Shown one piece after another: positions 43,938 through 52,419 of a stretch of DNA of 64,000 nucleotides. Origin of the DNA: Roseomonas alba (GTDB lineage: Bacteria; Pseudomonadota; Alphaproteobacteria; Acetobacterales; Acetobacteraceae); the NCBI RefSeq assembly GCF_019430885.1, contig NZ_JAHYBZ010000010.1:163781-227780 (forward strand), in the 5' to 3' direction. Numbering within the stretch: position 1 is the stretch's first letter; each line of letters opens with the position of its first letter. The notes beneath the pieces were generated by a model. The model was given only the letters and a program-made list of their open reading frames with translations. It was not told where the DNA came from and searched no databases. The position numbers and the translations under genes were made by a program.

Positions 43938-44816
43938 ATGGATCGCCTGCCGCCGCTCGCAGCCCTGCACGCCTTCGCGCTGGCGATGGAGGGCGGCAGC
44001 CTGGCCGCGGCCGCGGCGCGGCTGAACGTGACCCAACCAGCCATCAGCCGGCGCGTGCGGGAGCTGGAGGCCGCGCTCGGCGTCACCCTGCTGCGACGGG
44101 GCGCAAATGCCGTGGTGCCGACGGAAGCCGGCGCGCGCTACGCCGCCGCGCTGCGCCAGGCCTTCGACAGCATCGCGGCGGCGACGGCGGAACTCGGGGC
44201 CGGGCCGGCGGCGCCGCTGCGGGTGCGCGCCTACACCACCTTCGCCCTGCGCTGGCTGATCCCGCGCCTGCCGCATTTCCGCGCCCTTCATCCGGGCGTC
44301 GAGATCGAGGTGGCGACCTCCACCGCGCCCGAGGTGGATTTCGCGCGCGAGGGGCTGGACGCCGCCGTGCGCAGCAGCGCCGGGCCGCCACTGAAGGGCG
44401 CCTTGCGGCTGCAGCCCATCACCGTCGTCCCCTATGCCACGCCGGCTGCGCTGCGGCGGGCGGGCGCGGCACATCTGACGCGGCTGGGCAGTCGCATCCG
44501 GCCGGGGGATTGGGCGGTGTGGCTGCAGGCGCAGGGCGAAGGTGCGAGCGGTCATACGCTGCTGTTCGAGAGCACCTCGCTCGCCATCCAGGCGGCGTTG
44601 GAGGGGCTGGGCGCGGTGATCTGCCCGCCCTCCTACGTCACGGAGGAAGTCCGGCAGCGGCGCCTGACGCCCCTGCCGGGCGGTGAAGCCGCGACGGGCG
44701 AGCATTACTGGTTGCTGCTGCCGCCTGGCCGGCAACGCCCCGCCGCTGCCTGGTTCCGCGACTGGCTGGTGACGGAGGCGCATGGCGGTGCACCGGCGGG
44801 CCAGGAAATCGAATAA
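43938..44816 (+). CDS. LysR family transcriptional regulator
   Basis: The 292-residue regulator has the winged helix-turn-helix at the N-terminus (SLAAAAARLNVTQPAISRRV, about 21-40) and a C-terminal periplasmic-binding-like inducer domain, GcvA-type, with RWLIPRLPHFRALHPGVEIEV. ATG 43938 is chosen over an overlapping GTG at 43935. It is divergent from the Bug/crotonase/acyl-CoA ligase operon and probably regulates it in response to the carboxylate or its CoA ester. Confidence 0.9.
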   Translation: MDRLPPLAALHAFALAMEGGSLAAAAARLNVTQPAISRRVRELEAALGVTLLRRGANAVVPTEAGARYAAALRQAFDSIAAATAELGAGPAAPLRVRAYTTFALRWLIPRLPHFRALHPGVEIEVATSTAPEVDFAREGLDAAVRSSAGPPLKGALRLQPITVVPYATPAALRRAGAAHLTRLGSRIRPGDWAVWLQAQGEGASGHTLLFESTSLAIQAALEGLGAVICPPSYVTEEVRQRRLTPLPGGEAATGEHYWLLLPPGRQRPAAAWFRDWLVTEAHGGAPAGQEIE

Positions 44817-44848
44817 CGACGAATTTCGTCGGGCGGGCCTTAGAAGAA

Positions 44849-44965
44849 TTGGAGGGCCTTTCCCCTCCAAACCACCCCACCACCGGGACCCATTCACGTT
44901 GCTGCGCAACGCGAGTGGGAGCCCGCATAGGCCCGAGGCCTTTGGAACCCGTCACTTGGCGCTGG
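44849..44965 (+). repeat. Two-hairpin module, copy C (diverged)
   Basis: Hairpin 1 is TTGGAGGG/CCCCTCCAA around CCTTT. The second half has a GAGGCCTTTGGAACCCGTCA segment, then CTTGGCGCTGGGCGCC, matching the tail of copies B and F. Confidence 0.7.
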
Positions 44966-45094
44966 GCGCCGCTGACAGGAAAGGCGCCGAGACCTGCACT
45001 TGCGCACAAAGCGCGCTGTAAGGGCGCCGGAGGTCTTTCATGCCGGGCGCCGAGTGTCCGGCTTTCAAAATGATCTATCATTTGGCGGGGTGGT

Positions 45095-45117
45095 CCGGAG
45101 GGGCAGAGCCCCTCCGG
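45095..45117. repeat. Single-hairpin copy D of the intergenic repeat
   Basis: A perfect 10-base stem CCGGAGGGGC/GCCCCTCCGG with loop AGA, identical in stem to copy J at 39956. Confidence 0.7.
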
Positions 45118-45189
45118 TTCCTTGGTGGGCCAGAAAGGCATCAAGCCGCCCCTTGCTGCGTCACGGGGATACTGGCACCGTCCTGAAAA

Positions 45190-45209
45190 TCGAATTCCTT
45201 CGAATTCGA
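45190..45209. promoter_or_regulatory. AT-rich inverted repeat before the deacetylase-like gene
   Basis: A perfect 8-base inverted repeat TCGAATTC/GAATTCGA with spacer CTTC ends 22 bases before ATG 45232. It is AT-rich in a GC-rich region, so it may be an operator or leader structure. Confidence 0.55.
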
Positions 45210-45231
45210 GACGCCCTTTGGGACCATGCCG

Positions 45232-46272
45232 ATGAAGGCCTTCTTCTCCCCGCATCACGCAGGGCATCGCCCCAGCCAGACTTTCCGGCATGGCCGGATC
45301 GTCGCGAACCGTGACCTGCCGACGCGGGCGGAGAACATCCTCACCGCGTTGCGCCAGGACGGGCACACGCTGCTGAACGCGGCACCGCATGGCATGACGC
45401 CGATCGCGGCGGTGCATACGCCGGAATATCTCGACTTCCTGGAACAGGCCTGGGTGGAGTGGCGGAAGATCGAGGGCGCGTCGGAGGACGTGTTTCCTTA
45501 TATCTTCCCCGTGCGTGGCATGGACCATGGCTACCCGACCTCGATCGTCGGGCGGGCCGGCTATCATATGCATGATTGCTGGGCGCCGATCGGGGAGCAC
45601 ACCTGGGCGGTCGCGCGGGATTCGGCGAACCTCGCGGTGGAGGCGGCGGAGCATCTGCTGAAGGGGGAACGCGCGGTCTATGCGCTGTGCCGGCCCTCAG
45701 GGCATCACGCCTTCCCCGACATGGGCGGGGGCAACTGCTTCCTGAACAATGCAGCGATCGCCACGCAGCATCTGCGGCGAAGCTTCGGGCGCGTCGCGCT
45801 GATCGATGTCGACGTGCATCACGGCAACGGGTCGCAGGGCGTGTTCTGGCGGCGCGATGACGTGCTGTTCGTCTCTCTGCATCGCGATCCGATCGACTAT
45901 CATCCGTACTTCGCGGGCCATGCGCATGAACGCGGCGAGGGAAACGGGCTCGGCTTCAACCTGAACCTGCCGCTGCCGGCGCGGACCAGCGACGACGCGT
46001 TCCTCGCAGCGCTGGAGACTGCCTGCACACGCATCGCGGCCTTCCAGGCGGAGGCGCTGGTCGTGTCACTCGGTGTCGATGCGCATGAGGATGACCCGAC
46101 CGCGGGCCTAGCCGTCACCTTCAATGGCTTCCGCCGCATCGGCGCGCGGCTCGCCGCGCTGAACCTGCCGACCGTGCTGGTGCAGGAAGGCGGCTACAAC
46201 ATGGACACCATCGCGCGCTGCGTCGCCGGCGCGCTGGCAGGCTTCGAAGGACGGGAGACCACCGCAGCATGA
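45232..46272 (+). CDS. Histone deacetylase-like/acetylpolyamine amidohydrolase
   Basis: The 346-residue protein has the HDAC superfamily motifs: CRPSGHHAFPDMGGGNCFLN (His pair), DVDVHHGNGSQG (zinc-binding Asp and His) and SLGVDAHEDDP (second metal Asp), ending with QEGGYN. Bacterial relatives deacetylate polyamines or other N-acetyl compounds using zinc. I prefer ATG 45232, since it leaves good spacing from GGGA; ATG 45226 is equally in frame. Its stop overlaps the aminotransferase start (ATGA), so the two are coupled and probably act on one N-acetylated amine. Confidence 0.9.
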   Translation: MKAFFSPHHAGHRPSQTFRHGRIVANRDLPTRAENILTALRQDGHTLLNAAPHGMTPIAAVHTPEYLDFLEQAWVEWRKIEGASEDVFPYIFPVRGMDHGYPTSIVGRAGYHMHDCWAPIGEHTWAVARDSANLAVEAAEHLLKGERAVYALCRPSGHHAFPDMGGGNCFLNNAAIATQHLRRSFGRVALIDVDVHHGNGSQGVFWRRDDVLFVSLHRDPIDYHPYFAGHAHERGEGNGLGFNLNLPLPARTSDDAFLAALETACTRIAAFQAEALVVSLGVDAHEDDPTAGLAVTFNGFRRIGARLAALNLPTVLVQEGGYNMDTIARCVAGALAGFEGRETTAA

Positions 46273-47183
46273 ACGCGATCGACGAAATGGCCGCGGCGCA
46301 GGGCGTGGCTTATATGGACGGGCGGTTCATGCCGCTCGCCGAGGCCTCCATCCCCATCCTCGATCGCGGCTTCCTGCGGTCGGACGTCACCTATGACGCG
46401 CTGCATGTGTGGAAGGGCCGCTTCTTCCGCATGCAGGACCATATCGACCGGTTCCGTGCCTCCATCGCCGGGCTGCGCATGTCCCTGCCGCACACCGACG
46501 AAGAACTGCGCGACATCCTGATGGAATGCGTGCGTCGCACCGGATATCGCGATGCCTTCGTCATGGTGATGTGTTCGCGCGGGGTGCAGCCGCCGGGGAC
46601 GCGGGATCCGCGGCTGTGCCGCAACCGGCTCTATGCCTATGTCACGCCCTTCCTGTGGATCGCGAATGAAGAACAGCGGCGCGACGGGCTGAAGCTGATC
46701 CTCGCCAAGACGCAGCGCATCCCGCCGGAATCGCTCGACCAGCGGATCAAGAACTTCCACTGGCTCGACCTGACGATGAGCCTCTTCGAGGCCTATGACC
46801 AGGATGCGCACACCACCGTGCTGCCGCTGGCCGACGGCACCGTGACGGAAGGGCCGGGCTACAACATCTTCATCGTCAAGGACGGTGCCCTGGCGACGCC
46901 GAACCGCGGCCTGTTCGAAGGCATCACGCGTCGCACCGTCACCGAGATCGCCGCCGACCTCCAGATGCGCTGCGAGGTGCGGCCGGTGCGCGTCGAGGAA
47001 CTCGACGAGGCGGATGAGATGTTCACCTCGACCACCGCGGGCGGGATCACGCCGGTGACGTCGTACAACGGAAAGGCGCTCGGCGACGGCACGCCGGGGC
47101 CGATCACGCGGCGGATCCTCGACCTCTACTGGAAGCGGCACGAGGATGAGGCGCTGACGACGGCAGTTGCTTACGACGAGTGA
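46269..47183 (+). CDS. Class IV PLP-dependent aminotransferase
   Basis: The 304-residue protein has the branched-chain/D-amino acid aminotransferase fold with Lys161 in QRIKNFHWLDL as the PLP Lys. YMDGRFMPLAEASIPILDRG is a typical opening, and VTEGPGYNIFIVKDG and TSTTAGGITPVT lie in the active-site half. It differs enough from IlvE at 35642 that a D-amino acid or amine substrate is as likely as a branched-chain one. It overlaps the deacetylase-like gene by 4 bases, so removal of an acetyl group may feed this transaminase. Confidence 0.88.
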   Translation: MNAIDEMAAAQGVAYMDGRFMPLAEASIPILDRGFLRSDVTYDALHVWKGRFFRMQDHIDRFRASIAGLRMSLPHTDEELRDILMECVRRTGYRDAFVMVMCSRGVQPPGTRDPRLCRNRLYAYVTPFLWIANEEQRRDGLKLILAKTQRIPPESLDQRIKNFHWLDLTMSLFEAYDQDAHTTVLPLADGTVTEGPGYNIFIVKDGALATPNRGLFEGITRRTVTEIAADLQMRCEVRPVRVEELDEADEMFTSTTAGGITPVTSYNGKALGDGTPGPITRRILDLYWKRHEDEALTTAVAYDE

Positions 47184-47190
47184 GGTCGAA

Positions 47191-47215
47191 CGGAGAGTGG
47201 CAGAGTCCCTCTCCG
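47191..47215. terminator. Imperfect hairpin of the repeat family (copy I) between convergent genes
   Basis: Stem CGGAGAG/CTCTCCG with an inner GG/CC pair lies between the aminotransferase and monooxygenase stop codons. Confidence 0.55.
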
Positions 47216-47220
47216 ATCCA

Positions 47221-49014
47221 TCAGTGCGCCAGCCCCTTCGGATCGAAGACCGGGGTCTGGATCCCGAGCATCCGCGCCTTGATCTGCAGCGCGAGGATAC
47301 GCGAGTAGAACCGCACCTGCTGCAGGTTGCCCCCTTGCAGCCACAGCCCTGGCTGGCGCGTCGGCTTCCACATGGCGCGCAGTTCACCGACCCAGGGGCC
47401 AGGATCGCGCCGCGTGTCGGAACCGAGCCCCCAGACATGGCCGACGCGATCCGCCACCTCGGGCGAGATAAGCTGCGCGATCCAGGTCTCCATCGGGTCA
47501 TAGCCGGTGGCATAGACGATCAGATCGGCCTCCAGCACGGAGCCATCCGACAATTCCACGCCCTCGGGCAGCAGCCGCGTCACCTGCACGCGGCTGCGCA
47601 GCGCGATCTCGCCATTGGCGACAAGTTCGGAAGCGCCGACATCGATGTAATAGCCCGAGGCACGGCGCAGATACTTCATCGACAGGCCGGTGTCGTCTTC
47701 GCCGAAATCCAGCATGAAGCCGGCCTTTTCGAGCCGTGCATAGAACGCGGCGTCATGCGCCCGGATCTCGGGGTAGAGGCGGCGATGCAGTTCCGCGACC
47801 ATCGAGTACGGGCGAGACGCAGCCACGAAATCCGCCTGCTCCGTCGTGATGCCGGCGGCGAGCGCGTCCTCGGAGAAGATCTTGCTGGTGATGAAGCGGA
47901 ACAGGGTCTCGGCCCGCGCGACCAGGGTCGAGGATCGCTGCACCATCGTCACCTGCGCGCCGTGCTCCCACAGATCAGCACAGATGTCGTGCGCCGAGTT
48001 GTTGGACCCAATGACGACCACCTTGCGCCCCGCATAGGCCGCGCCGCTGTCGAAGGCGCTGGAATGGCACTGCACGCCGCGAAAGGTCTCGGCCCCGGGG
48101 AAGCGCGGGATGGCGGGCGCGCCGGACATGCCGGTGGCGATGACGAGCTGCTTCGGATGCAGCGTGACGGGCGTGCCGTCGCGCTCGACCTCCACGGTCC
48201 AAGTGCCGGTCGCCTCGTCGAAGCGGGCATTGCTGGCGGTGGTGGAGCCCCAGAAGGCGATCTCCATCAGATCGGCATAGGCCTCGAGCCAGTCGCCCAT
48301 GCGGTCCTTGGCAATGTAGAATGGCCAATGGTCCGGGAAAGGCATGTAGGGCATGTGGCAGGCCCAAATCGGGTCATGCAGATGCAGCGAGCGGTAGCGC
48401 CGCCGCCAGGCATCCCCGGGCCGCTTCAGGCTGTCGATGACGAGGGTCGGCACGCCCAGCCGGTTCAGCCGCGCCGCCAGCGACAGCCCGCCCTGGCTGC
48501 CGCCGATGATGAGACAATAGGGCTGCTCCGTTGTGCCGAGCGCCGCCTCGCGCGCAGCGCGCCGTTCCACCCAGGTCTGGCGGCCACGATACGCGCCGTG
48601 CTCGACGCCCATCTCGCGCCGACGCCCGGTGTGCTCCTCATGGCCCTTGATCTCGACGGCGGCGGTGAAAAGCGTGCGGCACAGGCCATCGACCAGCCGC
48701 ACGTGACCGCGGCCGCGCAACGACGCGGTCTCGAAGCGGAACCAGGCTTCGACGGTGCCGTCCGTCTCGCGGCCGCTGCCAGGTTCGATGGTGATGCCGG
48801 CGGGCGCCGTATCGGCGAGGCAGGCATCGAGCATTGCCCCGATCTCTGCCGGCCCGTCGAAGGTGGCGATCGACCAGGTGAAGCAGAGCAGATCGCGCCA
48901 CTGTCCGTCCTGGCGGAACAGGGCCAGCGCATCCGGTGTCGCGCGCGCCCCGAGCGCCGCGGCCAGGCGCGCCAGCCACGCCTTGGCCTGATCCTCTGCG
49001 GTAAGTTGCAGCAC
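47221..49014 (-). CDS. FMO-like flavin monooxygenase with N-terminal NTF2-like domain
   Basis: The product is 597 residues from GTG 49014, which follows AAGGA by 9 bases; the open frame runs back to a TTG at 49110 without such a site. Residues about 1-130 look like an NTF2/SnoaL-like domain. The flavoprotein part follows: FAD motif CLIIGGSQGGLSLAARL (near 167), the FMO-like FRGVQCHSSAFD and the NADPH motif VVVIGSNNSAHDI. VYATGYDPMETWI is the conserved late ATGY motif. It resembles plant YUCCA-type and bacterial indole-3-acetate or Baeyer-Villiger-type enzymes; the substrate is unknown. It is divergent from the TetR regulator. Confidence 0.88.
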   Translation of the reverse strand: MLQLTAEDQAKAWLARLAAALGARATPDALALFRQDGQWRDLLCFTWSIATFDGPAEIGAMLDACLADTAPAGITIEPGSGRETDGTVEAWFRFETASLRGRGHVRLVDGLCRTLFTAAVEIKGHEEHTGRRREMGVEHGAYRGRQTWVERRAAREAALGTTEQPYCLIIGGSQGGLSLAARLNRLGVPTLVIDSLKRPGDAWRRRYRSLHLHDPIWACHMPYMPFPDHWPFYIAKDRMGDWLEAYADLMEIAFWGSTTASNARFDEATGTWTVEVERDGTPVTLHPKQLVIATGMSGAPAIPRFPGAETFRGVQCHSSAFDSGAAYAGRKVVVIGSNNSAHDICADLWEHGAQVTMVQRSSTLVARAETLFRFITSKIFSEDALAAGITTEQADFVAASRPYSMVAELHRRLYPEIRAHDAAFYARLEKAGFMLDFGEDDTGLSMKYLRRASGYYIDVGASELVANGEIALRSRVQVTRLLPEGVELSDGSVLEADLIVYATGYDPMETWIAQLISPEVADRVGHVWGLGSDTRRDPGPWVGELRAMWKPTRQPGLWLQGGNLQQVRFYSRILALQIKARMLGIQTPVFDPKGLAH

Positions 49015-49108
49015 GAGCCGGATTCCTTGCAGGATTGGCGAAGGCGCGATCACGCCCGTCGGATGGCCGAGGATCGCAGAGGCTGGCGCGATCACGCAAG
49101 GCTGAGTC

Positions 49109-49140
49109 AATTTTCTTCGAGTAATTGCGCCAATTTCTTC
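49109..49140. repeat. Direct repeat upstream of the monooxygenase start
   Basis: CAATTTTCTTC (49109-49119) and CCAATTTCTTC (49130-49140), 21 bases apart (two helix turns). It may be a pair of protein-binding half sites or a promoter element. Confidence 0.5.
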
Positions 49141-49165
49141 TGATCCGTGTGCATGACGGCCATGG

Positions 49166-49185
49166 AATCCGAATGAATTCGGATT
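49166..49185. promoter_or_regulatory. Candidate TetR operator
   Basis: A perfect inverted repeat AATCCGAAT-GA-ATTCGGATT lies midway between the divergent genes, with length and symmetry typical for TetR/AcrR operators. Confidence 0.6.
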
Positions 49186-49325
49186 TCAGCTTGACCAAAG
49201 CCCGCATCACTCCCCAAGCTGTAATCTTGGGCATCGTCGGATCGGGCGCCTCCCGCCCCGCTGCTTTGCCCGGCTGCACCCGCCAGCACATCGCCCGCAA
49301 CGCAGTTCCGAGGACCAGCCCCCCC

Positions 49326-49970
49326 ATGCCGCTCAGACCCGGTCCGCCGCAACGCCAGGCTCGCGGCAGGCTGCGGATCGAGAAGATCCTCGATGCCGCC
49401 GACCAGGTGATCGCGCGGCAGGACGTGACCGACCTCAGCCTGCAGGAGGTCGCACAGCAGGCGCAGCTCCCACCTGCATCCCTCTACCACTATTTCTCGA
49501 CCAGCCAGTCGCTGCTGATGGAACTCGCGCGGCGCTACCACACCGCCTTCGAGGCCCTGGCGTCGCACCGGATCGACCATGACCGGCTCACGCAATGGAG
49601 CGATCTCTGCGTCTTCCACGCTGACCTTGCCCTGCGTTTCTACCATGAGCATCCGGTCGCGATGCGGCTCTTCCTCGGCCCGCAAAGCGGGTGGGAGATC
49701 CGCGCAGCCGACCTCGCCACCAACCGGCGCATCGGCGGCCTCCACTACCGCAAGCTGATCCAGCATTTCACGGTGGCGGAGAGCCCCGCGCTGGAGGAAG
49801 CCTTCGCGATCTCGGTGACGATCTCGGATTCTATCTGGGCGCTGTCCTTCGCGCGCAGCGGCTCCGTCGAGCCGGACATGGCAGCCGAGGCGATGCGCGC
49901 GCGCCTGGCCTATCTGCGCCTCTATGTCGGCGAATTCGTGGAGAAGCGCGCAGCGCCGCTCGATGCCTGA
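49326..49970 (+). CDS. TetR/AcrR family transcriptional regulator
   Basis: The 214-residue protein has the TetR-type N-terminal helix-turn-helix: RIEKILDAADQVIAR, then LSLQEVAQQAQLPPASLYHYF. A larger all-helical ligand domain follows. It probably represses the divergent flavin monooxygenase and its own operon, which also contains the amidohydrolase 27 bases downstream. ATG 49326 is used; an in-frame start well upstream is not supported by RBS sequence. Confidence 0.9.
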   Translation: MPLRPGPPQRQARGRLRIEKILDAADQVIARQDVTDLSLQEVAQQAQLPPASLYHYFSTSQSLLMELARRYHTAFEALASHRIDHDRLTQWSDLCVFHADLALRFYHEHPVAMRLFLGPQSGWEIRAADLATNRRIGGLHYRKLIQHFTVAESPALEEAFAISVTISDSIWALSFARSGSVEPDMAAEAMRARLAYLRLYVGEFVEKRAAPLDA

Positions 49971-49997
49971 CGGCGTCTACTCAAGGACGATGACTGC

Positions 49998-51380
49998 ATG
50001 CTGACCGATCCCGGGACCACCGCGATCTTCGGAAGCTTCGCGCTGACGGAACAGGACGGCGCGCAGGCCGTGCTGCGCGACCATTGGGTGTTGCTCGAAG
50101 GCCGGCGCATCGCCGCCGTCACGCCGACGCGGCCGCAGGCCGATGTCGTGCTGGACCGGCCGGGGCGCTTCCTCCTGCCGGGTCTGATCAACCTGCACAA
50201 CCACTGTTTCAGCGAGATGCTCGCCCGCACCCACACCGAGGACGGTGCCGGGCGGAAGAACAACAAGAGCATCGTCTACACCGTGCTGATGCCGCTGAGC
50301 CGGCGCGGTCTGGAGCTCTACACGCCCGAGGAACGCATGGCCGTCGCGCGGCTCGGCGTGCTGCAGTTGCTGAAGGGCGGCAACGCCACGGTCATGGAAC
50401 CCTTCCGCAACGGCCTGCCCGAGATGTTCGCCGCGGCCGAGGAGATGGGGCTGCGCTTCTACGGAGCGCCCTACCTGTTCTCGACCGCCGATGCGGTGGC
50501 CGGCGCGGATGGCGTGGTGCGCTATGCCGGCGATGATGGCGCGGCAGATCTCGCGGCCTGGAACGCGCTGTACGACACCTGGGAAGGACGCGATGACGGG
50601 CGCATTCGGCTCGCGATGAGCCCGCATGCCACGGATACCGTCGGGCCGGACCTGTTCCGCACGGCAACCGCGCGCGCGCGGGAGCTCGGCGTGCCGAACA
50701 CCACGCATCTGGCGCAGAGTCCCGGCGAGGTCGCGACCATCCGCACGCGCTACGACCGCACCCCGGCGGAGTATCTCGACTGGCTCGGCGTGCTGGGGCC
50801 GGACCTGCTGGCGGCGCATTGCGTGGATTGCACGGATGACGACCTCCGACTGATGGCCGCGCGAAGGACGACGGTGCTGAACTGCCCGCGCGTCTTCGCC
50901 CGCGCCGGCACCGTCGCAAGCTACGCGCATTTCCGCGCGCACGGGCTGCGCACGGTGATCGGGACGGACGGCTACAACCTCGACCTGCTGGGGGAGATGA
51001 ACGCGGCGGCAATCATCTCCAAGACCAGTGCGGGGTCGGCGACGGTCGCCTCGGCGCCTGAGCTGATCGACGCCGTGACGCGTGACGCGGCGGCGGCGAT
51101 CGGACGAGACGACCTCGGCGTGATCCGTCCCGGCGCGCGGGCGGACATCACCGCGATCGATGTCGGGCACCCGCACCTGCAACCGCTGTACGAACCGCGG
51201 CGCGCCCTGGTCTGGCTGGCGAACCGGGCGAATCTGGATCTGGTACTGGTGGATGGCCGGCTGCTGATCGAAGGCGGGCGGTACATCCATGCGGATGAGG
51301 CCGCGATCACCGCTGCCGGCGTCGCGGCGATCGGCAAGATCTGGGACCTGCCGCAGGCCCAGGCAGCCTTCGCGGGGTGA
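49998..51380 (+). CDS. Amidohydrolase superfamily deaminase/chlorohydrolase-like enzyme
   Basis: The 460-residue metal-dependent hydrolase has the HxH metal site in NLHNHCFSE (about 71-79), a later SPHATDT, HLAQSPGE, the His of AAHCVDCTDDD and the Asp of GTDGYN. This is the layout of the MTA/SAH deaminase and triazine hydrolase (TrzA/AtzB) subgroup. In this group the enzyme removes an amino group or a halogen from a ring, but its substrate here is unknown. The start at ATG 49998 follows AAGGA. It is co-transcribed with the TetR gene, and its ring-hydrolase nature fits the monooxygenase next door. Confidence 0.9.
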   Translation: MLTDPGTTAIFGSFALTEQDGAQAVLRDHWVLLEGRRIAAVTPTRPQADVVLDRPGRFLLPGLINLHNHCFSEMLARTHTEDGAGRKNNKSIVYTVLMPLSRRGLELYTPEERMAVARLGVLQLLKGGNATVMEPFRNGLPEMFAAAEEMGLRFYGAPYLFSTADAVAGADGVVRYAGDDGAADLAAWNALYDTWEGRDDGRIRLAMSPHATDTVGPDLFRTATARARELGVPNTTHLAQSPGEVATIRTRYDRTPAEYLDWLGVLGPDLLAAHCVDCTDDDLRLMAARRTTVLNCPRVFARAGTVASYAHFRAHGLRTVIGTDGYNLDLLGEMNAAAIISKTSAGSATVASAPELIDAVTRDAAAAIGRDDLGVIRPGARADITAIDVGHPHLQPLYEPRRALVWLANRANLDLVLVDGRLLIEGGRYIHADEAAITAAGVAAIGKIWDLPQAQAAFAG

Positions 51381-51387
51381 GGTGGTT

Positions 51388-51412
51388 CCGGAAGGGGCTC
51401 TGCCCCTCCCGG
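51388..51412. terminator. Bidirectional hairpin of the repeat family (copy E)
   Basis: Stem CCGG-AGGGGC/GCCCCT-CCGG with loop TCT between the convergent amidohydrolase and Bug gene stops; a T-run is missing. Confidence 0.65.
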
Positions 51413-51443
51413 TCTCACGGCTCGGAAAAAGCGGCGGCGGGTA

Positions 51444-52406
51444 TCAGTCGATATTCAGGTTCAGCCGCCGCACCATCCGTTCCTCATACACCGCCCGGTC
51501 GCGCGCGAAGGCCGTGTAGTCGGCCGGTCCGAGATATTCGTCCGGCATGTCATTGCGGCGCATATAGGCCTGGATCTGGTCGCTGAACTGCATGCGCTTG
51601 AAGGCCTGATGCAGGAATTCGGTGATCTCGGGGTCCATGCCCTTCGGCCCGGCAATGCCATAGGGTGAGGTGACGACCATGTTGTAGCCGAGGTCGTTCA
51701 GCGTAGGCACGTCGGGGAAGGCGCTCAGCCGCTGCCGCGTCCAGACCGCGAGCAGCTTCAACTGCCCTGATTCCACATTGGGCTGCCAGGCGTTGGAATT
51801 GGCAATCAGGTCCACGCTCTTCGCCAGCAGGGCGGTGATGTTCTCGCTGGTGCCGCGGAAGGGGACGTGGATCATCGTCACACCTTCCTTCTCGCACAAT
51901 TCCTCCTGCGCCAGGTGGTTGGAGGTCGCGATGCCGGAGGTCGCGTAGGAGAGCTGCCCGGGCCGGGCACGTGCGGCGGCCCACATCTCGGCCAGCGTGT
52001 TCCAGCCGGAATCCGGCCGCACCACATGGCCGAAGACGAAGCCGGATTGCTGCATGATGTAGGTGAAGTCGTTCACCGGGTCCCAGGTCTGCCGCCGCGT
52101 CAGGAAGGGATGGCGGATCACCGACAGGTGATGGTGCGCGATGGTGTAGCCATCAGGACGCGTCTGGGTGACGAGTTGGATCGCCGCCAGCGTGCCGCGC
52201 GCGCCGGGGCGGTTCTCGATGATCAGCGGCTGGCCGAATTCCTGCTGGAAGATCTCGGCCTGCAGCCGCATGAAGCCGTCCAGTGTGCCGCCCGGCGCCC
52301 AGGGGATCATGAACTTCACGGGACGGTTCGGGTACCGCCCCTGGCCCAGTGACGGACGGGCGAGCAGCGGCAGCGCCGTTGCCGCGATCAGCGTGCGACG
52401 AAGCAT
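51444..52406 (-). CDS. Bug (TctC) family substrate-binding protein, paralogue 1
   Basis: The 320-residue protein has a signal peptide (cleavage after SLGQ), the Bug opening YPNRPVKFMIPWAPGGTLDG, and the GARGTLAAIQLVTQTRPDGYT and GPKGMDPEI motifs. It is a close paralogue of the gene upstream, with a shared HLSV-R-P segment and the WDPV-DFTYI/THI region. It is orphan with respect to membrane components. It lies 13 bases downstream of paralogue 2, so both are co-transcribed. Possible ligands are dicarboxylates or aromatic acids. Confidence 0.92.
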   Translation of the reverse strand: MLRRTLIAATALPLLARPSLGQGRYPNRPVKFMIPWAPGGTLDGFMRLQAEIFQQEFGQPLIIENRPGARGTLAAIQLVTQTRPDGYTIAHHHLSVIRHPFLTRRQTWDPVNDFTYIMQQSGFVFGHVVRPDSGWNTLAEMWAAARARPGQLSYATSGIATSNHLAQEELCEKEGVTMIHVPFRGTSENITALLAKSVDLIANSNAWQPNVESGQLKLLAVWTRQRLSAFPDVPTLNDLGYNMVVTSPYGIAGPKGMDPEITEFLHQAFKRMQFSDQIQAYMRRNDMPDEYLGPADYTAFARDRAVYEERMVRRLNLNID

Positions 52407-52419
52407 CGATGCGCCCCCC

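Larger units (their letters stand above)
44817..45231. other. Gene-free interval with two copies of the hairpin repeat and an inverted repeat
   Basis: The 415 bases contain module copy C (44849-44965), a single hairpin copy D (45095-45117), and the AT-rich inverted repeat at 45190-45209. No ORF in this interval has coding character. It separates the LysR gene from the deacetylase-like gene. Confidence 0.6.
49015..49325. other. Divergent regulatory region between monooxygenase and TetR genes
   Basis: The 311 bases hold no gene. It contains a direct repeat CAATTTTCTTC/CCAATTTCTTC (49109-49140), a perfect 9-base inverted repeat (49166-49185), and a CCCAAG/CTTGGG hairpin at 49213-49231, in a locally AT-rich context. 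Confidence 0.7.

Noticed and set aside
44817..45231. Short ORFs in the repeat-rich gap
   Set aside because: They coincide with hairpin repeats and have no ribosome site or recognisable product.
49191..49227. Promoter from TTGACC to TAATCT before the TetR gene
   Set aside because: The spacing of 25 bases is too long for a sigma-70 promoter; kept only as an observation.
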